From contig JADFYG010000016.1 of the NCBI GenBank assembly GCA_015233155.1, positions 1 to 64,000 on the forward strand: 64,000 bases of DNA, written 5' to 3'. Source of the stretch: Candidatus Rifleibacteriota bacterium. Its GTDB lineage: Bacteria; Muiribacteriota; Ozemobacteria; Ozemobacterales; Ozemobacteraceae. The notes under the pieces were generated by a model. That model saw only the letters and a list, made by a program, of their open reading frames with translations, had not been told where the DNA came from and made no database searches. Position numbers and translations under genes: made by a program. Shown here piece after piece: positions 1-9,640 of this stretch (the first letter of the stretch is position 1; every line of letters begins with the position of its first letter).

Positions 1-3000
1 TTCAGACAGGCGATACTTCGACCAAACTCGATTATGTTGCAACAAACTCTTTGACATTGAATGGAGCAACAATCAGAGATGCCACCGGAAACAACGCTGT
101 TCTCACCCTTGCGACTCCTGGCATGGCCGGGTCGCTGGGTGCTAACAAGGCGATTGTAATTTCAGCGCCGGCGATTCCACCGGCGGTCCTGAATGTGACT
201 TCGGCCAAAGCTAACGGCAATTATACGGTCGGTGAAAACATCGATATTACGGTTCAATTCAGCCAGACTGTTTGGGTGTCCGGCATTCCGAAGCTGACTC
301 TTGAGACCGGTACCATTGATTATAATGCCGACTATACGGGCGGCAGCGGCACGGCCACTCTTACCTTCAGATATACTGTACAGGCCGGTGATACTTCAAG
401 CGATCTCGATTATGCCACAGGTACGTCTCTGATCCTGAGCGGCGGCAACATCAGGGATATCGCCAGTAACGACGCAGTTCTGACCCTGCCTGCTCCTGGG
501 ACAGCCGGTTCTCTTGGTGCAAACAAGAATATTGTAATTGATACTACGGCCCCGACAACTCCCGGCTCTGTCATCGACGGCGTAGCTTGCGCTTCTACCA
601 CCAGTTCGCCAAATATCACCTGGACGGCAAGCACGGATACCGGCGGAAGCGGCATCACTCGTTATGAGGTCGCGATCGGCACTACGGCGGGCGGCAATCA
701 AACTCTGAACTGGACGAGCGTCGGCGTTGTTACGAATGCGACCATGACCGGTCTGGTCCTGACGAACGGCACAAAGTATTATGCCAGCGTTCGCGCGGTT
801 GACAATGCGAGTAATGTTTCAACGGTAGGCCAGGGCGACGGATGGTGGGTCGATACGACGGCGCCAACGCAACCGGGTTCGGTTGACGATGGCGTTGCTT
901 CGACTTCTACTACCAGTTCGCCCAATATCACCTGGACAGCGAGCACTGATGGAGCGAGCGGCATCAATCGCTATGATGTTGCTATTGGTACTACAGCGGG
1001 TGGCACTCAAATAAAATACTGGACAAGCGTCGGCAATGTAACGAACGCGACTATGACCGGTCTGGTATTAACGAATGGCACGAAGTATTATGCAAGCGTT
1101 CGCGCAGTTGACAACGCCAGCAACGCTTCCACGGTAGGCCAGGGCGACGGATGGTGGGTCGATACCACTGCGCCGAACGTGACGTTGTCGGCTCCCTCTC
1201 AGGACCCAGTCAACGGTGTCTTTACCGTGACGGTAACTTTCAACGAGGTCGTCACTGGCTTCGATGCCTCAGATATCATCGTGGGAAACGGCACCAAAGG
1301 CACTTTAGCAAATACGACACCTGGCATGATCTGGACGATTCCGATCACACCGGTTACTTCGGGAACCAACGTCACCGTGAATGTTGCCGCTAGTGCGGCA
1401 AATGACATTGCCGGCAACGGCAATACAGTGGCAACTCAGTTGACGCGCGGCTACACCGCCAGTGGCGGCAGTCCAAACCCTTGCAGCTTCAGCTACACTG
1501 GAGCAAACCAGACGTATATTGTTCCGGCCGGTTGTACTTCGATTTCAGTTAAGGCATGGGGCGCTGCCGGCGGCGCTGGCTCAGTATACTCTGGTGGAGG
1601 TGGTGGTTATGTGGATGGCGTCATATCGGTAACTCCAGGTGAAACTCTTATTGCCAGAGTCGGGGGTGGCGGTAGCGGCACTGGCTCTGGAGGCTTCCCT
1701 AATGGCGGAAGCGGGGCCAGTAATGGTGGTGCCGGAGGCGGTTCCAGTTCAATCTTGAGAAGTTCTACGGTTTTGATCGAGGCAGGCGGAGGAGGAGGAG
1801 GTTCAATAAATCAGTCCGGTTGGGGCGGAGGGACCGTAGGACCTGCGGGAAATGGCCCGGGAAATGGTATTGGGCAAAGCGCCGTTGCGAATACTGGAGC
1901 TGGTGGTGGCGGTTATTCGGGGGGTTCAAATGGTGGTAGTTATGGTATGAGTGGACACGGCGGCACCACATACTGTCCGGATGGTGGAAAGGAAATGGTT
2001 TTCTGGGGACCATCTTGCGCAAATAGTTCTGATCCCGATCATCCGGCGGGAATTGGTGATGCTGGCAGTACCAACGGAGGAAATGGATTTATCAAGATTT
2101 GGACCGGTGATATTATGCCTCCAAACATGGCGTTGTCGGGGCCTTCCACAACTGACGGTGGTTTTTGGTTAACTATAACTTTCAATGAGATAGTCACCGG
2201 CTTCACGGACACGGATGTCAATGTGGTAAACGGCACCAAAGACTCTTTGACAGTGTGGACACCTGGGAAGATGTGGCAGACTTATATCACCCCGACTTCC
2301 CCGGGCCTCGTAACCGTAAATATTCCCGCAGGTGCGGCTAAGGACTTAGCAAACAATGATAGCGTAGCAGCAACATTCACTTGTACCTACCAACCTCGGG
2401 TTACATTTGATTATCCGGGTAATGATGGCGATGACAATATACAGACATTCCATGTTCCATCGGGTTGCCATTCAATATTCGTAAAAATGTGGGGTGCAGG
2501 TGCCGGTGGTGGGTATGACTCATTTGGTGACCAGCCCTACGACCCGAACACTAACAGCAGCAGGCATTGTGGTGGCGGTGGTGGTTATGTTGAAGCTACT
2601 ATTGATGTGACTCCCGGCGAGGATTTGACTATAAAAGTAGGAGAAGGTGGCCATGATGCCGTCTATACTTATGACAATAACGGTGGCTATGGTGATTGTA
2701 ATGGTGGATGGCCTAATGGCGGAGACGGCTACTTTACGGGCGGTGATGAATATGATTCTGGTGGCGGCGGCGGCGGAACTTCGATCTGGAGAGGCGATAC
2801 GCTGTTGATTGCGGCGGGCGGCGGCGGCGGTGGAACGCCTGACGGCTGCGGCGCTGGAGGCGGAGATTCCTGGGGACAGGATTTTTGCGCTGATGAATAT
2901 GGAGAAGGCTCAGTAGATTCGACTTATGGCGGCGGCGGTGGCGGCTATTACGGCGGTCACTCCTGGAGTGGTGGTGCGCAAAGTGGGGCCGACGGTGGCT

Positions 3001-3218
3001 TCGACTCCGACGAGAATGGTGATAGTAACAAGCCGGCAAACTACGGTGATGATGATTATCCGGATTCGGACAATTTGTCTGATATAGATCTTGAGATCAA
3101 TGGTCATGATCGTCACGAGCGTGATCGGGGTGATCCGAATAACATCTCTGCGACAGGTGAGGGTGGCTTGTTCCTGAATGGAGGAAACGGTTTCGCCGTG
3201 ATCTATATAAATCCCTGA
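1..3218 (+). CDS. Giant modular surface/secreted protein, C-terminal part (N-terminus outside window)
   Basis: The frame is open from the first bases, so the N-terminus lies upstream and the TTG at 51 is internal. About 1,070 codons remain. They form an array of extracellular modules: two beta-sandwich repeats ending SLGANK-x-IVI (nt ~3-175 and 180-545); two nearly identical fibronectin-III-like repeats each closing with GQGDGWWVDTTAP (~546-855, ~860-1170); an Ig-like repeat with FNEVVTGFDASDI (~1175-1455); a glycine-rich domain (~1470-2105); a second Ig-like repeat with FNEIVTGFTDTD (~2110-2395); and a second glycine-rich domain (~2395-3215). No C-terminal anchor, LPXTG or membrane helix is visible. 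The role is inferred as adhesin or cell-surface structural protein. A terminator follows directly. The modular reading is secure, the function is not. Confidence 0.85.
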   Translation, partial: QTGDTSTKLDYVATNSLTLNGATIRDATGNNAVLTLATPGMAGSLGANKAIVISAPAIPPAVLNVTSAKANGNYTVGENIDITVQFSQTVWVSGIPKLTLETGTIDYNADYTGGSGTATLTFRYTVQAGDTSSDLDYATGTSLILSGGNIRDIASNDAVLTLPAPGTAGSLGANKNIVIDTTAPTTPGSVIDGVACASTTSSPNITWTASTDTGGSGITRYEVAIGTTAGGNQTLNWTSVGVVTNATMTGLVLTNGTKYYASVRAVDNASNVSTVGQGDGWWVDTTAPTQPGSVDDGVASTSTTSSPNITWTASTDGASGINRYDVAIGTTAGGTQIKYWTSVGNVTNATMTGLVLTNGTKYYASVRAVDNASNASTVGQGDGWWVDTTAPNVTLSAPSQDPVNGVFTVTVTFNEVVTGFDASDIIVGNGTKGTLANTTPGMIWTIPITPVTSGTNVTVNVAASAANDIAGNGNTVATQLTRGYTASGGSPNPCSFSYTGANQTYIVPAGCTSISVKAWGAAGGAGSVYSGGGGGYVDGVISVTPGETLIARVGGGGSGTGSGGFPNGGSGASNGGAGGGSSSILRSSTVLIEAGGGGGGSINQSGWGGGTVGPAGNGPGNGIGQSAVANTGAGGGGYSGGSNGGSYGMSGHGGTTYCPDGGKEMVFWGPSCANSSDPDHPAGIGDAGSTNGGNGFIKIWTGDIMPPNMALSGPSTTDGGFWLTITFNEIVTGFTDTDVNVVNGTKDSLTVWTPGKMWQTYITPTSPGLVTVNIPAGAAKDLANNDSVAATFTCTYQPRVTFDYPGNDGDDNIQTFHVPSGCHSIFVKMWGAGAGGGYDSFGDQPYDPNTNSSRHCGGGGGYVEATIDVTPGEDLTIKVGEGGHDAVYTYDNNGGYGDCNGGWPNGGDGYFTGGDEYDSGGGGGGTSIWRGDTLLIAAGGGGGGTPDGCGAGGGDSWGQDFCADEYGEGSVDSTYGGGGGGYYGGHSWSGGAQSGADGGFDSDENGDSNKPANYGDDDYPDSDNLSDIDLEINGHDRHERDRGDPNNISATGEGGLFLNGGNGFAVIYINP

Positions 3219-3245
3219 GCAAATGGCTATAGAATAATGATATGG

Positions 3246-3286
3246 TCAGCGCCCATTTATTTATAAGTGGGCGCTGATCTTTTTTG
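3246..3286 (+). terminator. Intrinsic terminator of the surface-protein gene
   Basis: A perfect 10-bp stem (TCAGCGCCCA at 3246-3255, TGGGCGCTGA at 3268-3277) with a 12-nt loop is followed by a run of six T. It lies 28 nt after the stop codon of the giant surface protein. Confidence 0.9.
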
Positions 3287-3409
3287 GGGGTAGTAGTAAA
3301 CTCTCATTTTGCTGAAAAATGTGTTTGCTTTATCACGGGTTATAGGCGTAAAAGCAGAGAGCAATGGCAAACACTAATCGAAACAATGACTACATTTTCA
3401 GCATTTCAA

Positions 3410-5995
3410 TCAACTAAGCGGTTTTCCGCATTTCGTACAATAGTATTCCCGCAGACTGTTCGCAGTTCCGCAGCTTTTGCAAACCGTGCTCTCGCCACCT
3501 TGGGGAGCGGTTGAGGGGGCGGACATCTTGATGGTCGGCCTTGTGGTGATACGTTGGGTAGTCGCCTCGCTTCTGTTTCCGCCACCGCTGCCGGTGACGC
3601 TTGCATCGCCACCGCCTGTATTTCCGCCTGGGGTCTGTAAACGGTTATCGCCTGAGGGTTGGCGTCCCGGAGTGGCAACTCTCTGAAATTGCTCATTATC
3701 GGGCCAGCGCTGGGCTCCGGCGGCAAGTAATTTCTCGGCTTCTTCCTTGCGTCCCGTTTGCATAAGAGACTGCGCATACCCGTATGCGTATTCCGACCTT
3801 TCGGGGTCATGTTTCATGGCGCGCTCAAAAATTCTCATGGATACTGCGTTATACAGGCTGCGACGGGTATAAATGCCAGCTAAATAGATCACCGTGTCCA
3901 GGTCTTCCGGAAACATGGAGACCTGTTTGTGAAGAAGATCTATCGCTGTTTTACTGTCGGAGTTCTGTCGTTTGACGTCGGCTATCAGAAAGGTAAGCAC
4001 ATCGCGACGCGATTCATCCACTTTGAACAGGTTCTGAATGCGTTCCATGGCCTCAGGCGAAGTTTCCCCAAGTTGAAAGAAGGCTTCTCCAAGGATGCGT
4101 GCAGCCACGGGATTTTTGGGGTCCTTGTTGATGACCTCCAGTGCTCGTTCCTTGGCGTTTTGATAACGCTTAGTGCGCAGACAGGCGTCGGCGAGAGAGA
4201 GAATCAGAGCGCGACGGTTGGGCATGGAGTCTCCGCTGGAGAGACGCGTTTCAATTATCGGGATGACGGCTTCATACTTCCCTCTGGCAAGAAGTTGCTC
4301 TATACGGCCTTCCTGGGTTGCTTTTGACAGGCCGCTCATCAATGATTTCAGCCAGAAGAATAATTTCCATCCGATGAAAAGGACGAGAAGAATAATGCCA
4401 TATTTGTACTTCTGAAAACGCAGTTGCCAGATCAATGAACCCAGATCGGGTTTGAACGTCGGATTCTTCCCGTATATTTTGAAGAGCGCTTCTCCGGCCT
4501 CTGCATATTTGTCCCGTTTCAGGGCGATGCTTCCCTGAAAATACGTCAGCTCGTCAGATGCCGTGGCCAGTTTCGCCAGTTTTTCACAGTAGCTGTCGGC
4601 ATCATCGAGCCGCTCCATGGACAGGCAGCATTCTATGAGACATGGATACACCTGAATAAGAGGGAAACTCTTCTCTTCCGCCATTTCCTTGAGAAGAGCG
4701 AATGCTTCATCATATTTGCCCTGTTCTATTAATTTCGATGCGCGGGAAAAATTCTTGCCGGCTTTTTCCATTTGCTCTTTGGCCCCGGCAGCAGCCGTTC
4801 TTACCCGTTCGATCGAGGCTTTAAGTTCTCCGTTTTCCGGGTCCAGGGTGAGGGCTTGTTCAAAATTGATGAGGGCTACATCGTAGGCCCGTCTGACCTC
4901 GTTTTCATGAGCGACTTTCAGGAGGGAAGCAAGTTTTTGACTATGATTGAGCTGTGCCTGTCGCTTGTCCAGCTCGACGCTCTTTATGTGGGCCTGCTTT
5001 TTTTCAAACTCTTCGAGTTTAATACTCAGGCTGGCGGCCCGATCTCGAAGAGCCGTGTTCTCATCGTCGATTCCGATGGCTCGATTCACGAACTCGAGCG
5101 CCTGATCGAATTTTCCCGCCCGCTCGGCCTCGTCGGCTTCCTTGAGAAAATCATTAGTTGAAAGCTTCTTTTGAGTGAGATTGACCAAATCGTCAATCTC
5201 TGTGTTCGATGTATCCGCTTGCTGTGCCTTTTTTAGCTTGTCAAGAGCGATCTTGTACTGACCCTTGTCGATGAGGGCGCGACACTCCTCTATTACTGAG
5301 CCTGCCACGGTCTTGGTTTCCTGGGGCAGTAGCTTGATAAGCCTTGCCAGTTCATCATTCGGCTGTTTGATCATGCCCGCCGCGTTTAAATATGCGCGGG
5401 CACGGCCTGGCTCTTTGCGCTCGATATATGCTCGCGCTACCCAGACAAGTGCGGCCTGAAGATTTTTGTCGTCGCCAGCCTCGATTCCTTCCTGGTTGGC
5501 GGTTTTAACTTTGTCGGCAATGGCTGTAATCTGGTCCCAGGAGGCGTCTTTGCCCCAGATATTGAAAAGCGACGCCACGATCGGAGTGTTTTTGGGATAT
5601 GTCAATACCGCTTTTTTCAGATTCTCAATCATGCCGGCGCGATTGTTGGCCTGTTTGCAGTCTTTTCCGAATTGAAGATATAGTTCTGAAAGTGCCTTTT
5701 GGCAGTCGGTTTCGTCCGGGGAAATGGCAATCGCCTTCTCGAACGCTTTGACCGCTCCGGTATTGTCGTTGAGCTTCCTGAGAGTCATTCCGAGGTAATA
5801 CCAACCCTCAGAACGTGTTCCGTCAAGATCTACGGCCTTCTGGAAGTTTGTGCGGGCGTCGGGAAAATGGAACAGACCGAAATGATCGCGACCGACCTTG
5901 AGGTAGTCATCGTAGGGTTCGGAATAGACTGGCGCGCAGCATGACAGCATGAGCAGAACGGCCAGCAGAGAGAGGACGCGTCTGATATATTTCAT
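3410..5995 (-). CDS. TPR-repeat membrane protein with C-terminal zinc ribbon
   Basis: I chose the ATG at 5995 because the next residues form an export signal (MKYIRRVLSLLAVLLMLSCC). The frame is open to 6166, but a promoter-like pair at 6070-6099 places the mRNA start near 6063. The protein has about 861 residues. In order it has a lipoprotein-like signal, many TPR-like helical pairs in the N-terminal half, and one hydrophobic helix (YGIILLVLFIGWKLFFWL) preceded by QKYK. Further TPRs follow the helix, then a Gly/Ser/Thr-rich linker and a terminal CxxC-x10-CxxC ribbon (CKSC ... CTKC). This predicts an exported TPR half and a cytoplasmic TPR plus zinc-ribbon half. It has no operon partner; secD is divergent. 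TPRs are protein-interaction scaffolds; the partner is unknown. Confidence 0.8.
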   Translation of the reverse strand: MKYIRRVLSLLAVLLMLSCCAPVYSEPYDDYLKVGRDHFGLFHFPDARTNFQKAVDLDGTRSEGWYYLGMTLRKLNDNTGAVKAFEKAIAISPDETDCQKALSELYLQFGKDCKQANNRAGMIENLKKAVLTYPKNTPIVASLFNIWGKDASWDQITAIADKVKTANQEGIEAGDDKNLQAALVWVARAYIERKEPGRARAYLNAAGMIKQPNDELARLIKLLPQETKTVAGSVIEECRALIDKGQYKIALDKLKKAQQADTSNTEIDDLVNLTQKKLSTNDFLKEADEAERAGKFDQALEFVNRAIGIDDENTALRDRAASLSIKLEEFEKKQAHIKSVELDKRQAQLNHSQKLASLLKVAHENEVRRAYDVALINFEQALTLDPENGELKASIERVRTAAAGAKEQMEKAGKNFSRASKLIEQGKYDEAFALLKEMAEEKSFPLIQVYPCLIECCLSMERLDDADSYCEKLAKLATASDELTYFQGSIALKRDKYAEAGEALFKIYGKNPTFKPDLGSLIWQLRFQKYKYGIILLVLFIGWKLFFWLKSLMSGLSKATQEGRIEQLLARGKYEAVIPIIETRLSSGDSMPNRRALILSLADACLRTKRYQNAKERALEVINKDPKNPVAARILGEAFFQLGETSPEAMERIQNLFKVDESRRDVLTFLIADVKRQNSDSKTAIDLLHKQVSMFPEDLDTVIYLAGIYTRRSLYNAVSMRIFERAMKHDPERSEYAYGYAQSLMQTGRKEEAEKLLAAGAQRWPDNEQFQRVATPGRQPSGDNRLQTPGGNTGGGDASVTGSGGGNRSEATTQRITTRPTIKMSAPSTAPQGGESTVCKSCGTANSLREYYCTKCGKPLS

Positions 5996-6069
5996 GGAGC
6001 CAGAGCGGTCACTGGCATTCGGGAATAGTCGAGGACCGCACAATAGATTAATACTGCTCATAGCGATGA

Positions 6070-6099
6070 TTTCTAGCATGAATAAGGGGAGGGGGTCAA
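6070..6099 (-). promoter_or_regulatory. Sigma70-type promoter for the TPR/zinc-ribbon gene
   Basis: On the minus strand TTGACC (6099-6094) and TAGAAA (6075-6070) are 18 nt apart. Predicted transcription start is near 6063, which supports translation from 5995. Confidence 0.5.
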
Positions 6100-6203
6100 C
6101 TATATCTTTATTTTTCCGTGAAAACTTCGCTGAAGTTGTACTCGATAAGAAGTGACGGAAACCCAAACTCCTGATAGATTAGTTGGGCAAGCCAAAAATT
6201 ACA

Positions 6204-6233
6204 TTGACTTGCTCACGTCGGTGCAAGTATAAT
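6204..6233 (+). promoter_or_regulatory. Sigma70-type promoter of secDF
   Basis: TTGACT (6204-6209) and TATAAT (6228-6233) are separated by 18 nt. The start codon of secD is 44 nt downstream. Confidence 0.75.
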
Positions 6234-6276
6234 CCACCTTCATGTTGAAGCACCATTATTCGGGGAGCTGCTGTCA

Positions 6277-7956
6277 ATGAAAAGTCAGTATCAGTTCAAG
6301 ATTGGCGTTATCGTTGTGATCTTTTTGTTCACGATCTTGTACACGTTTCCGTCCACCCCTTACTGGGAAAAGATGTTCGGCGCCCTCACAATCGACGAGC
6401 AGTCTGCTGTCCCTGAAAACAGGCTCCAGTTCAAGGACTCTGAAGACGGAAAAGCCGGAATCGTGGAATTCGCGGTCGACAAGGCTTCTGCCATATTTGG
6501 CGAGAAAAGCAATGTCCGGCCTGATGACATTCTCAATAGTGTCGCCGACACGGCACGTCGCCGTCTTGTAGACGCCGGCGAGGATGCTAGGGTTGTCAAC
6601 CCCGATTACACTAAGGGAACAGTATCCCTTCGCGTAAACGGTAAGAAGGGCGAAGAAGTTCGCGCTCTTCTTGGCAAGGTGCATCTGTTCGCCTCTATGC
6701 CCCTTGCTGTAGCCAGCGTATTTCCGAGGTCTCGTATCACTCTCGGCCTGGACTTGAAGGGCGGCATCGACCTGGTTTATCAGATCGATATCAATTCGGT
6801 TGCCAAGGAAGACAATCCGGCTGATGCGGTCACTCGCTCAGTTGAGATCATCCGCAATCGTATTGATATGTATGGCATTGCTGAGCCCAGCATCAAGGCG
6901 CAGGAAGGCCATCGTATCCGCATACAGCTTCCGGGTGTCAAAGATCCAGAGAATGTTAAGAAGCTCATTCAGTCGACAGCCATGTTGAAGTTTCATCTGG
7001 TGAAAGACCAGAATATGACTGCTACACAGCTTGAGCCGATCGACAGCACCTCGGAACTTGTTCTGTTCGAAGCCGGCAATCGTGACGCGCAAGGTCGTTG
7101 GTACAAATTGAAGCGCGAAGCCGAAGTCACTGGGCGTGATCTGAAGTATGCCCAGGTTTCATTCGATGAAATGGGCGCTCCGATCGTTCACCTTTCCTTC
7201 AATCCAGATGGTGCCGCAAAATTTGCGCAGGTTACCGGTCAGCACATAGGCGAGCAACTCGCCATTGTGTTGGATAACAAAGTTCACAGTGCTCCGACTA
7301 TTCAAAGCCGAATAACTGGCGGCCTTGCCCAGATTACCGGCCATTTTACACTTGAAGAAGCTCAGAACCTCGCGATCGTACTACGCGCTGGTGCCTTGCC
7401 GGCAAGTTTGATTCTTCTCGAAAGTCGTGTTGTCGGTCCAACGCTCGGCGAAGAGTCAATCAAAGCTGGAGCGCGTGCCGGTTTCGTCGGTGTTCTGGCT
7501 GTTGTTATCTTCATGATTTCGTATTACAAGTTCTGCGGTTTCCTGGCTGACCTTGCCGTTATGTTCAATACACTGATCGTCTTTTCTTTTCTCGTTGCCT
7601 TCGGCGGCACGTTGACACTGCCCGGCATCGCTGGCTTGATCCTTTCAGTCGGCATGGCGGTCGATACCAACATAATCATTTATGAGCGCATTCGTGATGA
7701 GCTGCGAACTGGAAAAACTGTTCGAGCAGCCATCGATGCCGGGTTTGACCGGGTTCTTGCCTGCATCATCGATTCTCACGTGACGGCGATCCTCACTGTT
7801 GCCGTGTTGTATACCTTCGGGTCCGGTCCGATCCGTGGGTTTGCAACGACATTGGGTATAGGTCTGCTCGCCAACCTTTTCACCGCCGTCGTGTGCGTAA
7901 AATTAGCCCTGGACTTGATCTTCTCTCGGTCCAAGGCAACGACACTCAGCGTCTGA
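6277..7956 (+). CDS. secD: Protein translocase subunit SecD
   Basis: SecD works with SecF in the inner membrane, using the proton-motive force to pull preproteins released by SecYEG into the periplasm. The 559-residue protein has an N-terminal membrane helix (~9-25). The LGLDLKGG motif at ~157-164 is the family D1 signature. A large periplasmic region follows, with repeated beta-alpha-beta (P1) character including IRNRIDMYGIAEPSI. The C-terminal block has five membrane helices with GMAVDTNIIIYERIRDE, the conserved RND-type TM4 motif. GGGGAGC lies 9 nt upstream of the ATG. A promoter precedes it and secF follows after 31 nt. The family call is certain; nothing is truncated. Confidence 0.97.
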   Translation: MKSQYQFKIGVIVVIFLFTILYTFPSTPYWEKMFGALTIDEQSAVPENRLQFKDSEDGKAGIVEFAVDKASAIFGEKSNVRPDDILNSVADTARRRLVDAGEDARVVNPDYTKGTVSLRVNGKKGEEVRALLGKVHLFASMPLAVASVFPRSRITLGLDLKGGIDLVYQIDINSVAKEDNPADAVTRSVEIIRNRIDMYGIAEPSIKAQEGHRIRIQLPGVKDPENVKKLIQSTAMLKFHLVKDQNMTATQLEPIDSTSELVLFEAGNRDAQGRWYKLKREAEVTGRDLKYAQVSFDEMGAPIVHLSFNPDGAAKFAQVTGQHIGEQLAIVLDNKVHSAPTIQSRITGGLAQITGHFTLEEAQNLAIVLRAGALPASLILLESRVVGPTLGEESIKAGARAGFVGVLAVVIFMISYYKFCGFLADLAVMFNTLIVFSFLVAFGGTLTLPGIAGLILSVGMAVDTNIIIYERIRDELRTGKTVRAAIDAGFDRVLACIIDSHVTAILTVAVLYTFGSGPIRGFATTLGIGLLANLFTAVVCVKLALDLIFSRSKATTLSV

Positions 7957-7987
7957 GTTTGCAACCAATCGCCAGAGGAAGATCACA

Positions 7988-8905
7988 ATGAAATTCGATT
8001 TCATGGGAAACCGTTTTATCGCCTTCGCCTTTTCGGGCTCGCTGACCATCGCATCTATACTCATCATGTTGCTGATGGGCTTTCACTACGGCATCGACTT
8101 CAAGGGCGGCAGCATCATACACGTTCGGTTTATTGATGCAATGTCAGAGCCGAAGATTCGCGATGCCTTCTCAAAGATGCCGAATCTGTATTTTACGCCT
8201 GACCAACTGATGATTCAGGCTGTAGCTGAAGGACAGGGCAAGGAGTTCATCATCCAGTATCCTGCCGCTCCCAAAGAAGACACAGACACCGCACGTGTTC
8301 ACGCGGACATCTTGAAGAGTCTCAAACAAAATGCCCCGTTCAAGGATGATTCGCTTGAAACCGCCAACGTAGGGCCGACTGTCGGTGCAGAAATGAAGAC
8401 ACAGGCAGTGATCGCCTCGATCATTTCCGTCTTCGGCATTCTTCTTTATCTTGCATGGCGCTTTGAGTTTCAGTCAGCTACAGGTGCCGTCATCTCCATT
8501 GTTCATGACCTGTTCATCGTTCTTGGCTTTGTCGCCCTTTCCGGACTCGAATTCGATATAACGGTCCTGGCCGCCATTCTCACGATGCTTGGTTACTCCG
8601 TTAACGATTCGATCGTTGTTCTGGATCGAATCCGGGAAAATCGTCGATTGATGCGGAGCAGCGATCTGTTTACCATCATCAATGATTCGATAAATCAGAC
8701 TCTGGGTCGAACCATAAACACATCAGTTGCGACCCTCCTGACTCTCTTCGCGTTGCTCTTTTTCGGTGGATCCTCCATTCACGGATTTGCTCTTACACTT
8801 ACCGTTGGTGTCTTTTTCGGAACCTACTCTTCAATTTTTATCGCCAGCCCGGTATTATTGCACATGACGCCTTCCAAGGCTGATCGCAAGGTGAAAAAGA
8901 GCTAA
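7988..8905 (+). CDS. secF: Protein translocase subunit SecF
   Basis: SecF is the partner of SecD. The 305-residue protein has an N-terminal helix, then the YGIDFKGGS signature at ~34-42. A short periplasmic domain is followed by five C-terminal helices with LGYSVNDSIVVLDRIREN, equivalent to the TM4 motif of SecD. It is separate from secD, as in E. coli, not fused as in Bacillus. GAGGAAGATCACA before the ATG supplies the ribosome-binding site. A strong terminator closes the transcription unit after the stop. Confidence 0.97.
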   Translation: MKFDFMGNRFIAFAFSGSLTIASILIMLLMGFHYGIDFKGGSIIHVRFIDAMSEPKIRDAFSKMPNLYFTPDQLMIQAVAEGQGKEFIIQYPAAPKEDTDTARVHADILKSLKQNAPFKDDSLETANVGPTVGAEMKTQAVIASIISVFGILLYLAWRFEFQSATGAVISIVHDLFIVLGFVALSGLEFDITVLAAILTMLGYSVNDSIVVLDRIRENRRLMRSSDLFTIINDSINQTLGRTINTSVATLLTLFALLFFGGSSIHGFALTLTVGVFFGTYSSIFIASPVLLHMTPSKADRKVKKS

Positions 8906-8936
8906 AAATACTTCTTTAAAAGTTTGTTGATTCATT

Positions 8937-8972
8937 GTAAGGGCGGCTTTCAAAGCCGCCCTTACATTTTTT
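8937..8972 (+). terminator. Intrinsic terminator of secDF
   Basis: A 13-bp stem (GTAAGGGCGGCTT at 8937-8949, AAGCCGCCCTTAC at 8953-8965) with a 3-nt loop is followed by ATTTTTTA. Confidence 0.93.
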
Positions 8973-9050
8973 AGACAATGTACAGAATCGCAATGAAATT
9001 TGTTTATGATTCGGTATTCATACACCTTTGTATAACAAGAGGTCGTGTAA

Positions 9051-9512
9051 ATGAGATCGGTTGTTCAGCGTGTCGAATCCTGTCTTTTGTCTGTCGAAGG
9101 CCGCGAAATTTCACGGATCGGACCAGGTTTAGTCTGCTATTTGGGCGTGGCTGCCGGAGACACCGATTCAGACCTTGCCTGGATGGTTAAGAAAGTCGCC
9201 GGACTGCGTATTTTTCATGATGAAGCAGGGAAGATGAATTTTTCCGTGCTTGATCTTGGTCTCGCTGTTCTTGTAGTGCCGCAGTTCACGCTGTTCGGCG
9301 ATGTCCGGCGCGGATATCGTCCGAGTTTCTCGGGAGCAGAAGCTCCGAAAGAAGCGCAGACCCTCTACGAACACTTCCTTGATTCTCTCAGAACCGCCGG
9401 AGTTAAGTCAGTTGCCGGGGGCGTATTCGGAGCTGACATGACAATCGATCAGAAAAACAGGGGGCCGGTGACGATCATACTCGATAGCCGCTCCGAAAAC
9501 ACCCGGCAGTAA
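9051..9512 (+). CDS. dtd: D-aminoacyl-tRNA deacylase
   Basis: The enzyme hydrolyses D-amino acids (and glycine mischarged on tRNA-Ala) from tRNA in the cytoplasm, acting as a chiral proofreader. The 153-residue length is normal. Family landmarks are the start MRSVVQRVESCLLSVEG, the PQFTLFGDVRRGYRPSF segment (SQFTL in most homologues, here with Pro for Ser) and NRGPVTIILDS, which contains the Gly-cisPro pair that enforces chiral selection (usually NDGPVT). AAGAGG lies 10 nt before the ATG. It stands alone after the secDF terminator. The Ser-to-Pro and Asp-to-Arg changes flank rather than replace the key Gly-Pro. Confidence 0.95.
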   Translation: MRSVVQRVESCLLSVEGREISRIGPGLVCYLGVAAGDTDSDLAWMVKKVAGLRIFHDEAGKMNFSVLDLGLAVLVVPQFTLFGDVRRGYRPSFSGAEAPKEAQTLYEHFLDSLRTAGVKSVAGGVFGADMTIDQKNRGPVTIILDSRSENTRQ

Positions 9513-9529
9513 TATCACGCAGTAATATT

Positions 9530-9565
9530 TCTGAGATCTCTCACATTCGTTCGAGATGACAAGCT
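9530..9565. repeat. Possible short dispersed intergenic repeat
   Basis: GAGATCTCTCACATTCG followed by TTCGAGATGACA resembles a class of short palindromic intergenic elements (GAGAT..TCACTTCGTTC..ATGACA) common in bacterial genomes. Only one copy is seen here, so the call rests on familiarity alone. The rest of 9513-9640 holds nothing recognisable. Confidence 0.25.
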
Positions 9566-9640
9566 ATCCCTAACTAAGCGCTTGTGGGTTTGAAATCCTC
9601 TCTTGGCACATCAAATAACTTTGCAGGTTTCCTGTTTTTT

